Under the pieces are notes generated by a model. That model was given only the letters and a program-made list of their open reading frames with translations, searched no databases and was not told the origin of the DNA. A DNA stretch of 64,000 nucleotides from Callipepla californica brunnescens (lineage: Eukaryota > Chordata > Aves > Galliformes > Odontophoridae), in the NCBI GenBank assembly GCA_023055505.1, contig JALIRH010000013.1, forward strand, positions 1,426,001 to 1,490,000. The letters are read 5' to 3'. Both the position numbers and the translations under genes were made by a program. Numbering within the stretch: position 1 is the stretch's first letter; every line of letters starts with the position of its first letter. Shown piece by piece: positions 48,841 through 59,049 of the stretch.

Positions 48841-48922
48841 TCCCAGTCCTGTAGCTGTATTCTGGGAAAGTCCCTGTTGATTTCAATGAGAGCTCACTTT
48901 AACTGAGGATTACACAGTCAGG
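48841..48922. repeat. Ancient amniote repeat relic with ATTGACTTCAAT-like core
   Basis: 'CCCAGTCCTGTAGC', then 'CCCTGTTGATTTCAATGAGA', then 'GAGGATTACACAGTCAGG' matches the pattern of an old interspersed repeat: 'TCCTGCAA...CCCATTGACTTCAATGGGA...GTAAGGACTACAGGATCAGG'. The family name is uncertain. The copy is diverged. Confidence 0.5.
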
Positions 48923-49441
48923 TAATAGGAAGCAGTGAGCGTACACTGCCCTCCCTATTAGATCCCGTAGTCAGACTACTTCTGATAGGTTTCTATAAAG
49001 TGATTTTCTATGTCAGTCTGTGCTTGCAGCAGCACGTGCTCAGTTGGTCCCTCAATTCTTCACTTAACAAACCAGCTTGATGCTGCAGGTGCAAAATTCG
49101 GAAACGTTTTAATTAACTAGTTTGCACACCATTTTATTTCTATTACCCTACGTGTTTCAGAAATCTCAAACTGCTTTGTTTCGTCACTGTCATCAAACAA
49201 AACTCAAACGTGTTCAACAGGCTTCTGGAAGAGGACAGGCACTGAATTTATATTGGAAAGTTGGGTCACTGTAAGCAATTGGTTCATGAAGCTCTTTATA
49301 GCTGGGGGATTTGACTGGCAGCTTTTCTCAAGCTGTGTAGCTCTAGAAATTATGGAACAGATCTTATAGTTCTGTCTTGGACAACACTCCTATTGATCTC
49401 AGTACTTTTAGTTCTGGGCTCATCTTGCATTCTAGAGAATG

Positions 49442-49459
49442 AAAAAAAAAAAAAAAAAA
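49442..49459 (+). repeat. Poly(A) run, 18 nt
   Basis: Eighteen consecutive A residues preceded by GAATG and followed by GATTAATGGG. No upstream retrocopy body could be recognised, so it is listed as a homopolymer. Confidence 0.9.
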
Positions 49460-51779
49460 GATTAATGGGAAGAGCAAAAAACCCACCTGGGGGATTTAAA
49501 ACTCATCATTTTTCAGGTTATACAAGAACTTGCATTTCAATGGACTGGCATTGCACAGAGGCAATCAGAGCTCTCTCAGTTGTACAGTGAAATAATTACT
49601 GAAATGCTCTGACCATATTGGCAGAGCTCGGTTCGATGGGTCAGCGTTGCGTACCTACTACCAAACAAACACTCAGCACAGCAATTTCTGACGCAGAGAG
49701 TGAGCCACAGGCTGCTGCATCCTAGCACCAGCCCTTCCTTTCCCCAGCAGCAGCTGGAGGAAGGGGGCAGCCATCCGATTGTGAGCAAGCAGCTTCCTCT
49801 CAGAGGGCTCCACACTGACCAGTGTTAAGCAGGCGCGAGCTATCAGCTTGGATAAGACTCGTTTATTTCTATGTATTAACCTCAGAATTACTTGTGTGCA
49901 GGGTTTGATACCAGGCTTCAGAAAAATGGGAAAGGTAGGATGTACAATTAGAGAAAGACGTCAATGTCTGTTGTGGCGAGTGGAAGCCTTTTTCCCTTCT
50001 CTTTTCAATCCAGCCAAAATGGAAATAATATAGCCTTGGTGAAAAGGTAAAAGATAAAGTTCTCCTGTAATAACTTGCCTCCACAATATAAAGTATCATG
50101 ACCTTTATAAGGGGATGAAAGTGTAACAGTTTCACCAGTATGGCAGCAAAGCCACAGCGTACATCTGTGGAATCCAGGATTTGAACATGACTTAGCCTGT
50201 AAGGAATGAGTCTTAGATTTCTTACACGTGGTCAGAAATAGTAGTTACTGAGAAATTAATAACTGGCAAAAAAATGCAGAGGGAAAAAGAAGTGTGGTTC
50301 TTCTTATGGCATGGGGCTACAAAACAGGCGTCTCCAAAGAATTATGAGTATTATTGCTCTGCAGTCTTAATCTGTTGGTATTTTCCTTTACATTAAGCAC
50401 AGTAAGCTGAATGAGGTGTTTTGTGCTCCGTTGTGTCTTTTCATAGTTTCTGAACAGAATCCAATTTAAATAGTTAAAATCCATTTATGGGTAACGTTCC
50501 TCACAAACACTGCACCACTGGGACTATTTGTCTTCCTGAACCTGTGTGAGTGCTCTTTGTATTAGCAGTTTAATCAGATTTGTTAATGAATAATGTTTCA
50601 CTTGCAAAGTAGAACTTACGTGCATTAAGCTCTTGAATGTGGAGGTGCTACAAGTGCAGGAGGAAAGGCAGTGTGCCCTGAAGAACCACAGCCCGGCTCC
50701 TGCTGTCCCTTGCTCCTCCATGCAATACCCACCGGCTGGGCACCAGTTTCAGATGGGTCCACTGTTTGTCTGCTTTCTCCAGTCCTCCATGGGGCTGAGG
50801 GCAGCAGGGGTGAAAAGATGACTTATTTTTTCCTTTTGGCAGTGGGCAGACTACAGGCATGTCAACTCCTGCACACAACAACTTAACCCTGCAGGTGCAG
50901 CTCCTATATTTCTGATCGCCAGGATGTTTTCCCTCTGGTGGCTTTGGGGTTAACTTTCACTCTTTAGCTTAGTATTGTAAGAAATTAACAAAAAAATGGA
51001 AGTTTGAGATAGGTCTTCAGTCAAGCAGGCTTAGCCTGATACTTCTTCAGTTCTAGTTGTTATTTTCATTTGAAGGCTGTATTTTCTTGAGTGGACTCCT
51101 TTTATTAGTGAGAACATACACAGGCTGGCAACCCTGTTCTACTAACTTGGCAGACCTTCTGCTGAAGTACCAGCTAAGTTTTATGCCCTGACTAATGATA
51201 ACACACAGTACTGTATACAAAATTAAACATTTAACTGTAATGTACAACAATGGGACTGAGGTAGGAAGTGAGTTGTTGTTTTTTTTCTATCTGAAATATT
51301 GAAAACCCCATTTCTCATTTTCTTATCACATTTCTTGCTTCGGGTGCCTTTGAAATAATTATTTAAGACACAGATTTGAACTATGTCATAGAACATTGCA
51401 TATCACTGGAAGTACGTATGAACTTAACTCCTATCACTTGATTCCTGGATTGGTAGTGGAGTTTGCTGGGTAGTTTTCTTGCTGTTTTTCCAAAAGCAAA
51501 CCAGAAAAATCTAGCGTGTTTTTGATCACTTCAAAGTTAGACACTTGTTTGGGAATTTATCAAGCAATGGGAAATCATATCCTGAATCCAGATGTTAGTG
51601 ATCAATTCCTGCCTCATTTTGGTTGGCAAAGCACTTCTGTCATTATTTTAACGATCTCTGTCACCCTCCACAGTGATCTTCAATGCAGGGAAGGCTAACA
51701 CGGCCTCACACTGGGTTACCTGAAGGTGCCTTCTTTATGCCTTTCCTTTTTCATATTGGAGCTTATAACTCTTGTCTAG

Positions 51780-52680
51780 CAGCTAGAAATCGGACTGCAA
51801 AGAAGCAGGAGACATGGTTGGGCAGGCTGTATCTGCACAGTGCCCTGCTGTAGTGCCCAGCAGCGTGAGGGGCTACAGTTTCCCCAGGAAGGGGCAGCCA
51901 TCGCCTGTTGGAAGCACCTCTGGCTGCTCGGCTGGCTCCGTGCTTCCATCCACAATGGTGGCACCTCAGATGGCTCAGCTGTGTTGAAGCAGAGAGCCAG
52001 GGCATACCGGGGCCCTCCCTGTAGCCATGCCCCCGGCAGAGGAGGCACTGAGTGGTGGCTGCTACCTCAGCGTGACCACAAAGCCTCTGCAAACCAGCTC
52101 CTCATCCTGCCCTGCTGCTGGCAGCAGCCCAGGTGGAGGCGGTGCTGGCAGCCTGGCCTCCTGGCAGCAGCACAAGGTGCTTATTCAGGCTGCCACTGCA
52201 AGAAGCGTTCCCCTCCACCTGCATTAGCCTGCTTGCTCCTGCCCTTTCCCAGCTGATACTGGGCACTGCCCTGCTCGAGTGGTGCTAATTCAGGAGCAGG
52301 GTGCTGGCATGCTAACTTGGGTCTCTGAAATAAGCCTGTCTGGTTTTTTGGTTGTTTTGTTTTTGTTTTGTTTTGTTTTGTTTTGTTTTGTTTTGTTTTT
52401 CTCTTAAAAATAATAAAAACTCATGCTTCGTGCTTTCCTGCATTCCCCTCGCAGGTCTGGATCAGCACAGGCAGTGGCTCAGCAGTAACACAGCCATGTC
52501 CCTGCAGCCCACCCAGCTGGCCGCTGTCCCCTCGCAGAGGTGATGAGGAGTGCTTGCTTGTGCAATCGGGCTCTGGCCGCAGTGGGTGCCTGGGCTGACT
52601 CGATAACAATGTGCACAGTGAGCAGGCCGGGGCAGCGGGCCAGCCCTGCCAGGGTCAAACGCACGGTGCAGACGTCACTG
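51780..52680. other. GC-rich segment interrupted by a (TTTTG)n array
   Basis: This is one of the most GC-rich parts of the window, split at 52340-52400 by a TTTTG repeat. A 138-codon frame (51840-52256, +) with a low-complexity Ala/Trp/Gln/Cys-rich product crosses it and matches nothing I know. To the right lies an 85-nt exon-like segment (52455-52539), and a half-CRE 'ACGTCA' occurs near 52672. The segment could be a minor promoter, an exon of a noncoding transcript or a decayed retrocopy. Confidence 0.35.
52355..52400 (+). repeat. (TTTTG)n pentanucleotide array
   Basis: About eight TTTTG units, continuing left as a less regular T/G-rich run from about 52341. On the minus strand it is CAAAA-rich. 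It lies between two GC-rich blocks. Confidence 0.95.
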
Positions 52681-55600
52681 CTACTTACTGCTCTTCTGCT
52701 ATAGCCTTCAGTTCCTTCCTGGTTTGTTTTTTTTTTTTACTCTGTGGTGAATGCAAGCTGAATGCTCCATTTCATCCCTAGCAGGACAGGGCACACCCAG
52801 TGAGAAGCAGAAAGTTCATCCTGGCTCCAGCCAAGCTCACAGTCTTCACGGGGTTACTGTCAACACCGGCTGGTGGGGCTCGTTTGAGCAGAGAAAAATG
52901 ACAAGCAAAACTTAGAGAAGGGGCAGAGCCAAATCTGTCTGCTCTGTCCAGAGCGGAGCTAGGTAAAACTGCTGTTTGTTGGATTGCGTCAGCTCCTTCA
53001 TCCCTTTTTTCCTAGTGGAAAAGCACAAAGAAAACAGATGGTGATGGCAAACCTGATCTTGTACCACTCTGGCACTGCATTTCAGCTGTTAGGTGATGGC
53101 GGAAGGATAGAAATCATTGTGTATGTGACTATGACTCCTTTCTTTGCACACATGGGAGGAACACTCCAGTAGAAGCCAACCTGCTTCTGCTCTGAGATTT
53201 CTGTGTAAGCTTATCTGGCTGTTTTTCCTAATTGCTGAAAGGCTTTTATTTAGCCCCCTCCGCTGTGTCAAATTCTTTCTGTCTCCTCCCATCCGAATGC
53301 ACTATATGCTTTCGAGGCTGTGGAGCACTCCCTGCCCCAAGGTTTTCCACAGCTTGCCCTTCAGGTGATCTCTTTGGGTTATTCCTCTCCAGCCCCTGGC
53401 AGAGATTAATATTTCAGAATGTTGCTAAACCAACACCATTTTTCTGCAAGCTCCCCTTAACAATCCAGCAGGCTTGGAGGAACAGTTGCTCCACCTCTGG
53501 ATCAAGATAACTTCTGACATCATGTAATGTTTTATAAATACTTCAGGCAGGTTTTTCAGGAGAGAAGGCACACTACCCATTATTAAGTCCACAAGCAGTC
53601 AGCTCTGCCTGAGTTTACTCAGGCATTTAGAAACTTCTGAAGTTTTACTTCAGAACTTGGATTGCACCTTTTTAGTAGATGCAGGACATTCGTAGCAGTT
53701 CAGTATGATTACTAGCACAGTTGCATCCACACCAAAATTACATTAATTCATTTCTTAATTATGTGAGTGCCACTAGATACCCCAACACTGTCCCTAATAC
53801 TCCTGGTGTCCTTGTGGACACAGTCTTGATTCTCTTCTGGACATGGATATACAGCAAGATTGCAAGCTGTGGTGCCAAGGTATAAAGCGCATATGAAGAG
53901 CAGAGCAGCTCATCAGCATAACTGGCACTACAGCCAAGAGAATGTACAGATCACGTTTCTATGTGGACTGAACTGTGTTGTGTATACATGAAAGAGAAGA
54001 GTCCCAAGTCAGTGAGAATACTGTTAAATAAATAAAGTCATATTTACTCCTTTGACTCAAGAAAAAAAAGTGACTAAAATACTGAGGGAGATCAAGGGGA
54101 CAATGGAATAAATAAAACAGTAATAATCAGTGAGTCCAGCTTCCCTCCTACTAAGTGGTCGAACGGGGCAAAGCAAAACAAGTTCTTGAGCTCTATGGTA
54201 ATCACAATTGAAATAACTAGCTTTGGAGCAAGCGAGAGGGGAGGCTATTCTTAGCCATATCCAAGCTACTGCGGGCGAGCTAGCTGGAGAGCGTGCTGCA
54301 GCCGAAGCAGCACTGAGTGCAGTGCTCAGTGCTGGACTTCTTTGAAAGCAAAGCTGGTTCTTTTGTTGAGAATGCATGGAAACGTCTGAGGAGAAGCCAA
54401 CTGTTTTAAAATACATTAGGAAATGGGCAAATTAGATCTGACTGAATAGTGATAACTGAAATAATGAGTGTAAGACAAAAGTTGCATCAGGGAGTTCTCA
54501 GACACCTTTCATCATGACAGAACCAAGGGACGTGCAACATATGGAAACAGATATGGAAAGAGATTTTTCTTTCAAGATAAGGAAAGATCCTTCTCATTTT
54601 GGCAAATTGTTCCCAGTCAGAGGAGCAGGAAGCTCAGCTGCAGAGCTGGTTCTTGCTTACACAAGACTGAGGAAAGTTGCTCAGACCTCATACTCACAAG
54701 TATTTTTTTCAATTTATGTGTAATGAGTGAAAGAAAATATTACCGAGACCTTACCAGTACTCAAGAAAGGACAATTATATGCTCAGAAACAGGTCATGAG
54801 CTTATCTAGTGTGATATTAACTAGGATAAAAACCTTAAGAGATTTAAATGCTTATGATTCACATCGTATATAAGTACTGACTGATGGGACTGAAGGAACT
54901 ATTTCCCTTTAGGGCAGGCTTTTCCATAATTAACCATTACAGGCACATTTCTTCTGGTCCAGGATATCAGAGTATCGAGAGAGCTGAGTGATCCAGGATG
55001 CATCTTCCTGCAAGGTGACGCCTGTGGCTGGCAATCCCTGCTCTCAGATGTGCCTATTGCTAACACAGGGACCAATTTTGTTTTTCATCACACAGTACGC
55101 TTTGTTTTCCTTCATTTATTTCTTTATCCCCATTAAAGCTTCTTCCCACATAACCTAGTTGAAAAACTTCCAGTCTTTGGGAAGATTGATCTGATGTTAC
55201 CTGAAATTAGCCAGTAATGGACACAAACACTCCTTGCTTGTATACACGTGTGCTGTTACACTGAAGGACACTCTGTGAGCTATGCAGAATATTACTTCAA
55301 GAGGGACTCCCAGTTAAACTGAAAACAAACAAACAAAAAACTGTTTCTGATGTACTGAGAAATTCCTCGGTATAGTCTCTGCCCTGCTTTGGGCAAGGCC
55401 TTGCTTTAACTATTGGTGACATTTGGAGTAGCTCTGTGCATTCTGACACAGGGAAACCAACATCCACAGCAGTAACGTGATTTATAACAAGTCTCCTATA
55501 CCACAAAGGCATTAAAAGTTAAAATCAACTCCCTTTTCTGTTGACAGATCTTTATGAGCCTCCCACTGGAAATCCTGAAGTCTGCAGTTAAAACGGAAAT

Positions 55601-57182
55601 GTTGAAGAAGTGTACTTTTGTCAGTAACTTCCTTGACTAGGGGCTAAAAGTGAGTACAGTGTGCAACCATGATACAATAAAAGAGGCTTCAGGAAAGAAA
55701 AGAGCATGAGATGTGTATGTTATAGATGTAAATATCACTGGCAGAGCTGTGCTGCAGAATAAATTGAAAAGCTTATAATGGGTTTCTGTCAAGAGGTTGC
55801 ATAATAGTTAGAAAGGCAATACACGGTTCAAATTCACAGTTCAAGTCTAGAAATGGCAGCAGATGAAAAAGTATTGATTCATATTAGTGACAGCAGAAAA
55901 ATAAAGGAAATAATTGTGCTACTTCAGCTAGTTTCATGCTAAAAGAACAGCACTCCTTTTACAGGTGCTCCTTGCTACTTGGTGTCAGGGTGACAATTGT
56001 AGAGATGCCTATGTATCAACAACTGATCTGCAATTTTGAGCTCTGAAGTCCAGACAAGTTAATTTTAATACCTATCAATGCTGAGTACGATGAATCTGTA
56101 TTCAGCTAGAGCAACTGAAAGCAGAACCATGTCTTAATGGGAATCAAAACAAACAAATAAACAAAAAAATATTTTTACCAGATCCTCAACATGGAGAAGG
56201 AAAAGATGTCAAAGATGTACCAGTCATCCCTATACCCTGACCAGTCTATACTGACTAAACCTGGTTGACTTAAACAATCATGAGATCACTTCAGTTTACA
56301 CTGCTGGGATGAATTTTTCATGAAATGGAGAATCACTGAAGCAAAGCATCCCAAATACCCCTTCATTCCCTGTTAAAATCCTTAATGAGATTGGAAAGGC
56401 ACAGAAATCACTGCCACTCGGCTTTATCCCCTTACTGGGTTTGCTTCTGGCCATTTAGAGCAAAATATTTGTTCCTTTTTGCCACTTGTGCAGGATCTGG
56501 CTTTTTAATTTAGGATTTGTAAGACGCCTCTTTGGAGACTGTGTCTGGACTGAACAGACTGGAAGAGTTCCCAACAGGTCCTTGACCACCAGTCACCTGA
56601 TGCTGTTCCCTTTTGCTCGGGCAGCCAGGTTCCTCCCTGTGAAGTCAGAAGGGCTGATGGGGGACTGATGGATCACCCCTTGAGGCTAGCAAGGCAGAAG
56701 AGGAAGAGATCTGATGTGGGAATGTTCCCTATATCTCTAGAGCCAATGATGTGGGCATGGGATACCTTCTACGCCAAGAAGCTGCCAGCAGAGTGGACCT
56801 CTGCTCTCCGGGCTCCTCTTCTCTCCTTTTATGTCTCACCTATCTTTCCTGAGTAAAAACACCAAGCTGAAGCAGCTAGGTTCCAGTTTAGCTGCATCTC
56901 CTGTGTGGTGTTGTGCTGGCTCAGGGAATCTGAGCAGAATTCAGCTTAAATACAGCATCTCCTGCAATTGTAGCTGTCTGGATAGGAGTTCCTGAACACA
57001 AAGCCTTATGCAACTTAGCCCTGGACCAATAAAGGTTTTGTAAATTAGGATTAGGACTTCAAATCTGATTCAGAAATGACTCTGGAGCCAGCTAAGGCTG
57101 TAAATCCTGTTACACAGGCCACATATTTTCATCAGAGTTTTTGGCACTCTCACCAGTAAGATGTTAACTTCTCCAGATGGAT
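52681..57182. other. Unique noncoding DNA
   Basis: No gene is supported. A small CpG-retaining patch with a perfect hairpin lies at about 54130-54340. The 119-codon minus frame at 54057-54416 over it has no recognisable product. Sequence at about 57010-57110 resembles the 3' part of an old retroposon and is treated as a finding. Confidence 0.55.
54308..54334. other. Perfect 10-bp inverted repeat (hairpin)
   Basis: CAGCACTGAG, a 7-base spacer, then CTCAGTGCTG. The arms are exactly complementary. The stem is too short for a typical microRNA precursor and no longer pairing could be extended on either side. Confidence 0.6.
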
Positions 57183-57361
57183 TTATACTACCATTAAGGT
57201 AGCTTTCTGGAAGAAGTAGCTACGTGCCCCACTGGCAGAGCCAGCTCTGAAGGCCTTGCTTGTATTGCTTTGGGAAGATCTGGTGTGCCTGGTATCGGGA
57301 GCACCGCCGACAGGCACACCACTGACATAGCCCACAACTCCTTCCACTTGTCCATCTGCCC
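57183..57361 (-). other. Candidate terminal coding exon, unidentified (-)
   Basis: On the minus strand a pyrimidine-rich tract ending CTCTTGCAG gives a good 3' splice site immediately before 57361. The following 179 bases stay open in one frame (59 codons plus two bases of a split codon) to a TAA at 57183-57185. The product would start ADGQVEGVVGYVSG, continue with a Ser/Thr/Arg-rich middle and end YFFQKATLMVV. Codons look gene-like, with few rare ones, and several CpGs are kept in otherwise CpG-poor DNA. I cannot match it to a protein family. It may be the last exon of a minus-strand gene whose other exons lie at higher coordinates or outside the window, an old retrocopy, or chance. Confidence 0.2.
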
Positions 57362-58888
57362 CTGCAAGAGACAATGTGAAACAACAGAAATGACCGGGCT
57401 TTCTAGAGGAACCTAGCCTTCTTTGTAAAGGAGCACTAATGTTGGCTGCTGCAAGAGCAGATGGGATTTGTAGGACCCCCCAAGCTCCATCTGTTCACAA
57501 TAGACTTGATGAGCCCAAGATCCAGGGCACAGCTGAATGCAATGGCTAGCCCAGCTCTGTCAGCTGGAGGTGCAGCACAAATGGGTCAGAGTAGCAGGAT
57601 TAGAAAGCAGAAGGTAAAAGCTTCTTTCTGGAAGATGACATAAAACACTTTTTACTGCTGCTGAAATATACATGTGGTAACAGCAAAAGTCTAGCAAAGC
57701 CTCAATCTGACTGGCTGTCCCTGAACAGGCTCCTTTTACCTTCTAAGTTACCTACAGCTGTGGTATGCTGAACAAATCAGCTTGCTGACAGCAGCCTGCA
57801 ACCTTTTACTTAGTGGGTGGAGCTGGCACAGCAGCATTTGTAACCTCAGAAGCTTGAATAACCCAGTTTCTAAAATCATCGTACTCGCCAGCCTGTGCAA
57901 AGAACGTATAATTAGAGCAGCTTCGGCTATTCCTATTGAAGCAGCTTTTGCAGCTTCTTGTTAGTTCTGATAACAGGAATGTTGCTGTTTCTGCACTAAT
58001 TGCTCTAACAATCTTCTGAGGGTTCAGCCCTGCAGTTTGTACGTACAGTTCCTGCTGAGCACACTGCTCTTACAAGTAAAGGACTACCAGCACAGGCAAG
58101 AGCAGGGAGCAGTGCTGGCTGATAGCCTGTAAGGGTTTTTTTTTATTATTAATATTATTAAAACCTAGAAAAGACATTATCACTTGTTACTGATACGCTT
58201 TGTGACTGTAATCTATTCAGGTAAATGACTTTGGTTCCATGAGGATCTCCACAGCTCACCTCTGTCTGTCTCTGTGAGCTCAGCTGTGACCTTCAGGAGC
58301 AAGCATTTGCTCTGTACTGGGGGAGGGAGGAGTGCTCTTGGGTAAAAAAATGACGAGTGCATCTACGATGTCATCCCTTTGCTGATTAACTCACTGTTTC
58401 TTACGGGAAGAAGATGCTAAAGCTTCCTTCATGCTGTACTACTCAGACATGTTTAAGTTTCCCCGGGATGGGAGAGCTTATGCCTTGGTTAGCTGTATAT
58501 GATACCCCTGGTATTTCCACTTCTGGAGCAGCAGGGCACGGCTCTCCTATCCATGTCTTAAGACCCTATAACTGCTCAGCCTTGGCTGAGACCATGCTTG
58601 CAAGCATGTTTCTTTGCTGAGCTGCACCGTTGTCATTGTAATCTCATACTACAGCCTAGAATGCATTGAAGACAAATCAACCACACATCCCGAAATACCC
58701 TAGGAGATCATCAGAGCTTTCCACACAAAAGGCAAAGCTTCCTCCCTAGAGCTTCAGCTGATGTTGGTGGGGCCAGGTTAATGCATTAGCAAGGCAGGAT
58801 CTTGCCATGTGACACAGGTTAGAGTGGAGTATTAGAAATACTTTAACAAAAACTTTATCAGTCGCTCTCTCTGGGGAATTTGTCTGAT
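57362..58888. other. Noncoding or unassigned DNA
   Basis: No gene is supported. A minus-strand open segment at 57436-57585 (50 codons including the stop) is discussed as a finding. An AT-rich, T-run-containing stretch lies near 58138-58160. The other frames are short and unremarkable. Confidence 0.5.
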
Positions 58889-59049
58889 ATGTTGCAATCA
58901 TCTGGATATTTCAACAGTTTCAATAGACTTGCATCAAAATCATTTTGCCGTCATCTTGACATAGTAATGCAGTCTCCAGTGATTGCAGTGACATTATTTT
59001 GCCATCATCTTGATATCATCTGTTACAGCGTTGTGGTCCCCATGCTCTG
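58889..59049 (+). repeat. Degenerate ~54-bp tandem repeat, three units
   Basis: The units start near 58889, 58942 and 58996. Each opens with a version of 'ATTTTGCCATCATCTTGATAT'-like sequence (20-bp core 'TTTTGCC.TCATCTTGA.AT'), and the first two also share CAGT.TC...TTGCA near their ends. Because 54 is divisible by three, one plus frame (58880-59089) stays open and shows an 18-residue repeat around FCRHLDI and FCHHLDI. Divergence between units indicates an old duplication. It is most likely a noncoding minisatellite relic. Confidence 0.5.

Larger units (their letters stand above)
46991..51779. other. Unique noncoding DNA
   Basis: No gene is supported. The overlapping minus-strand frames at 47172-47618 and 47510-47845 have no recognisable product. 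The interval holds an ancient repeat relic (48841-48922) and an A18 run (49442-49459). Confidence 0.6.

Noticed and set aside
49620..49650. 'GGTTCGATGGG' resembling a tRNA B-box
   Set aside because: No A-box at the right distance and no cloverleaf could be drawn.
51840..52256. 138-codon plus frame in GC-rich DNA
   Set aside because: GC-rich sequence is poor in stop codons. The predicted product is low-complexity and unmatched.
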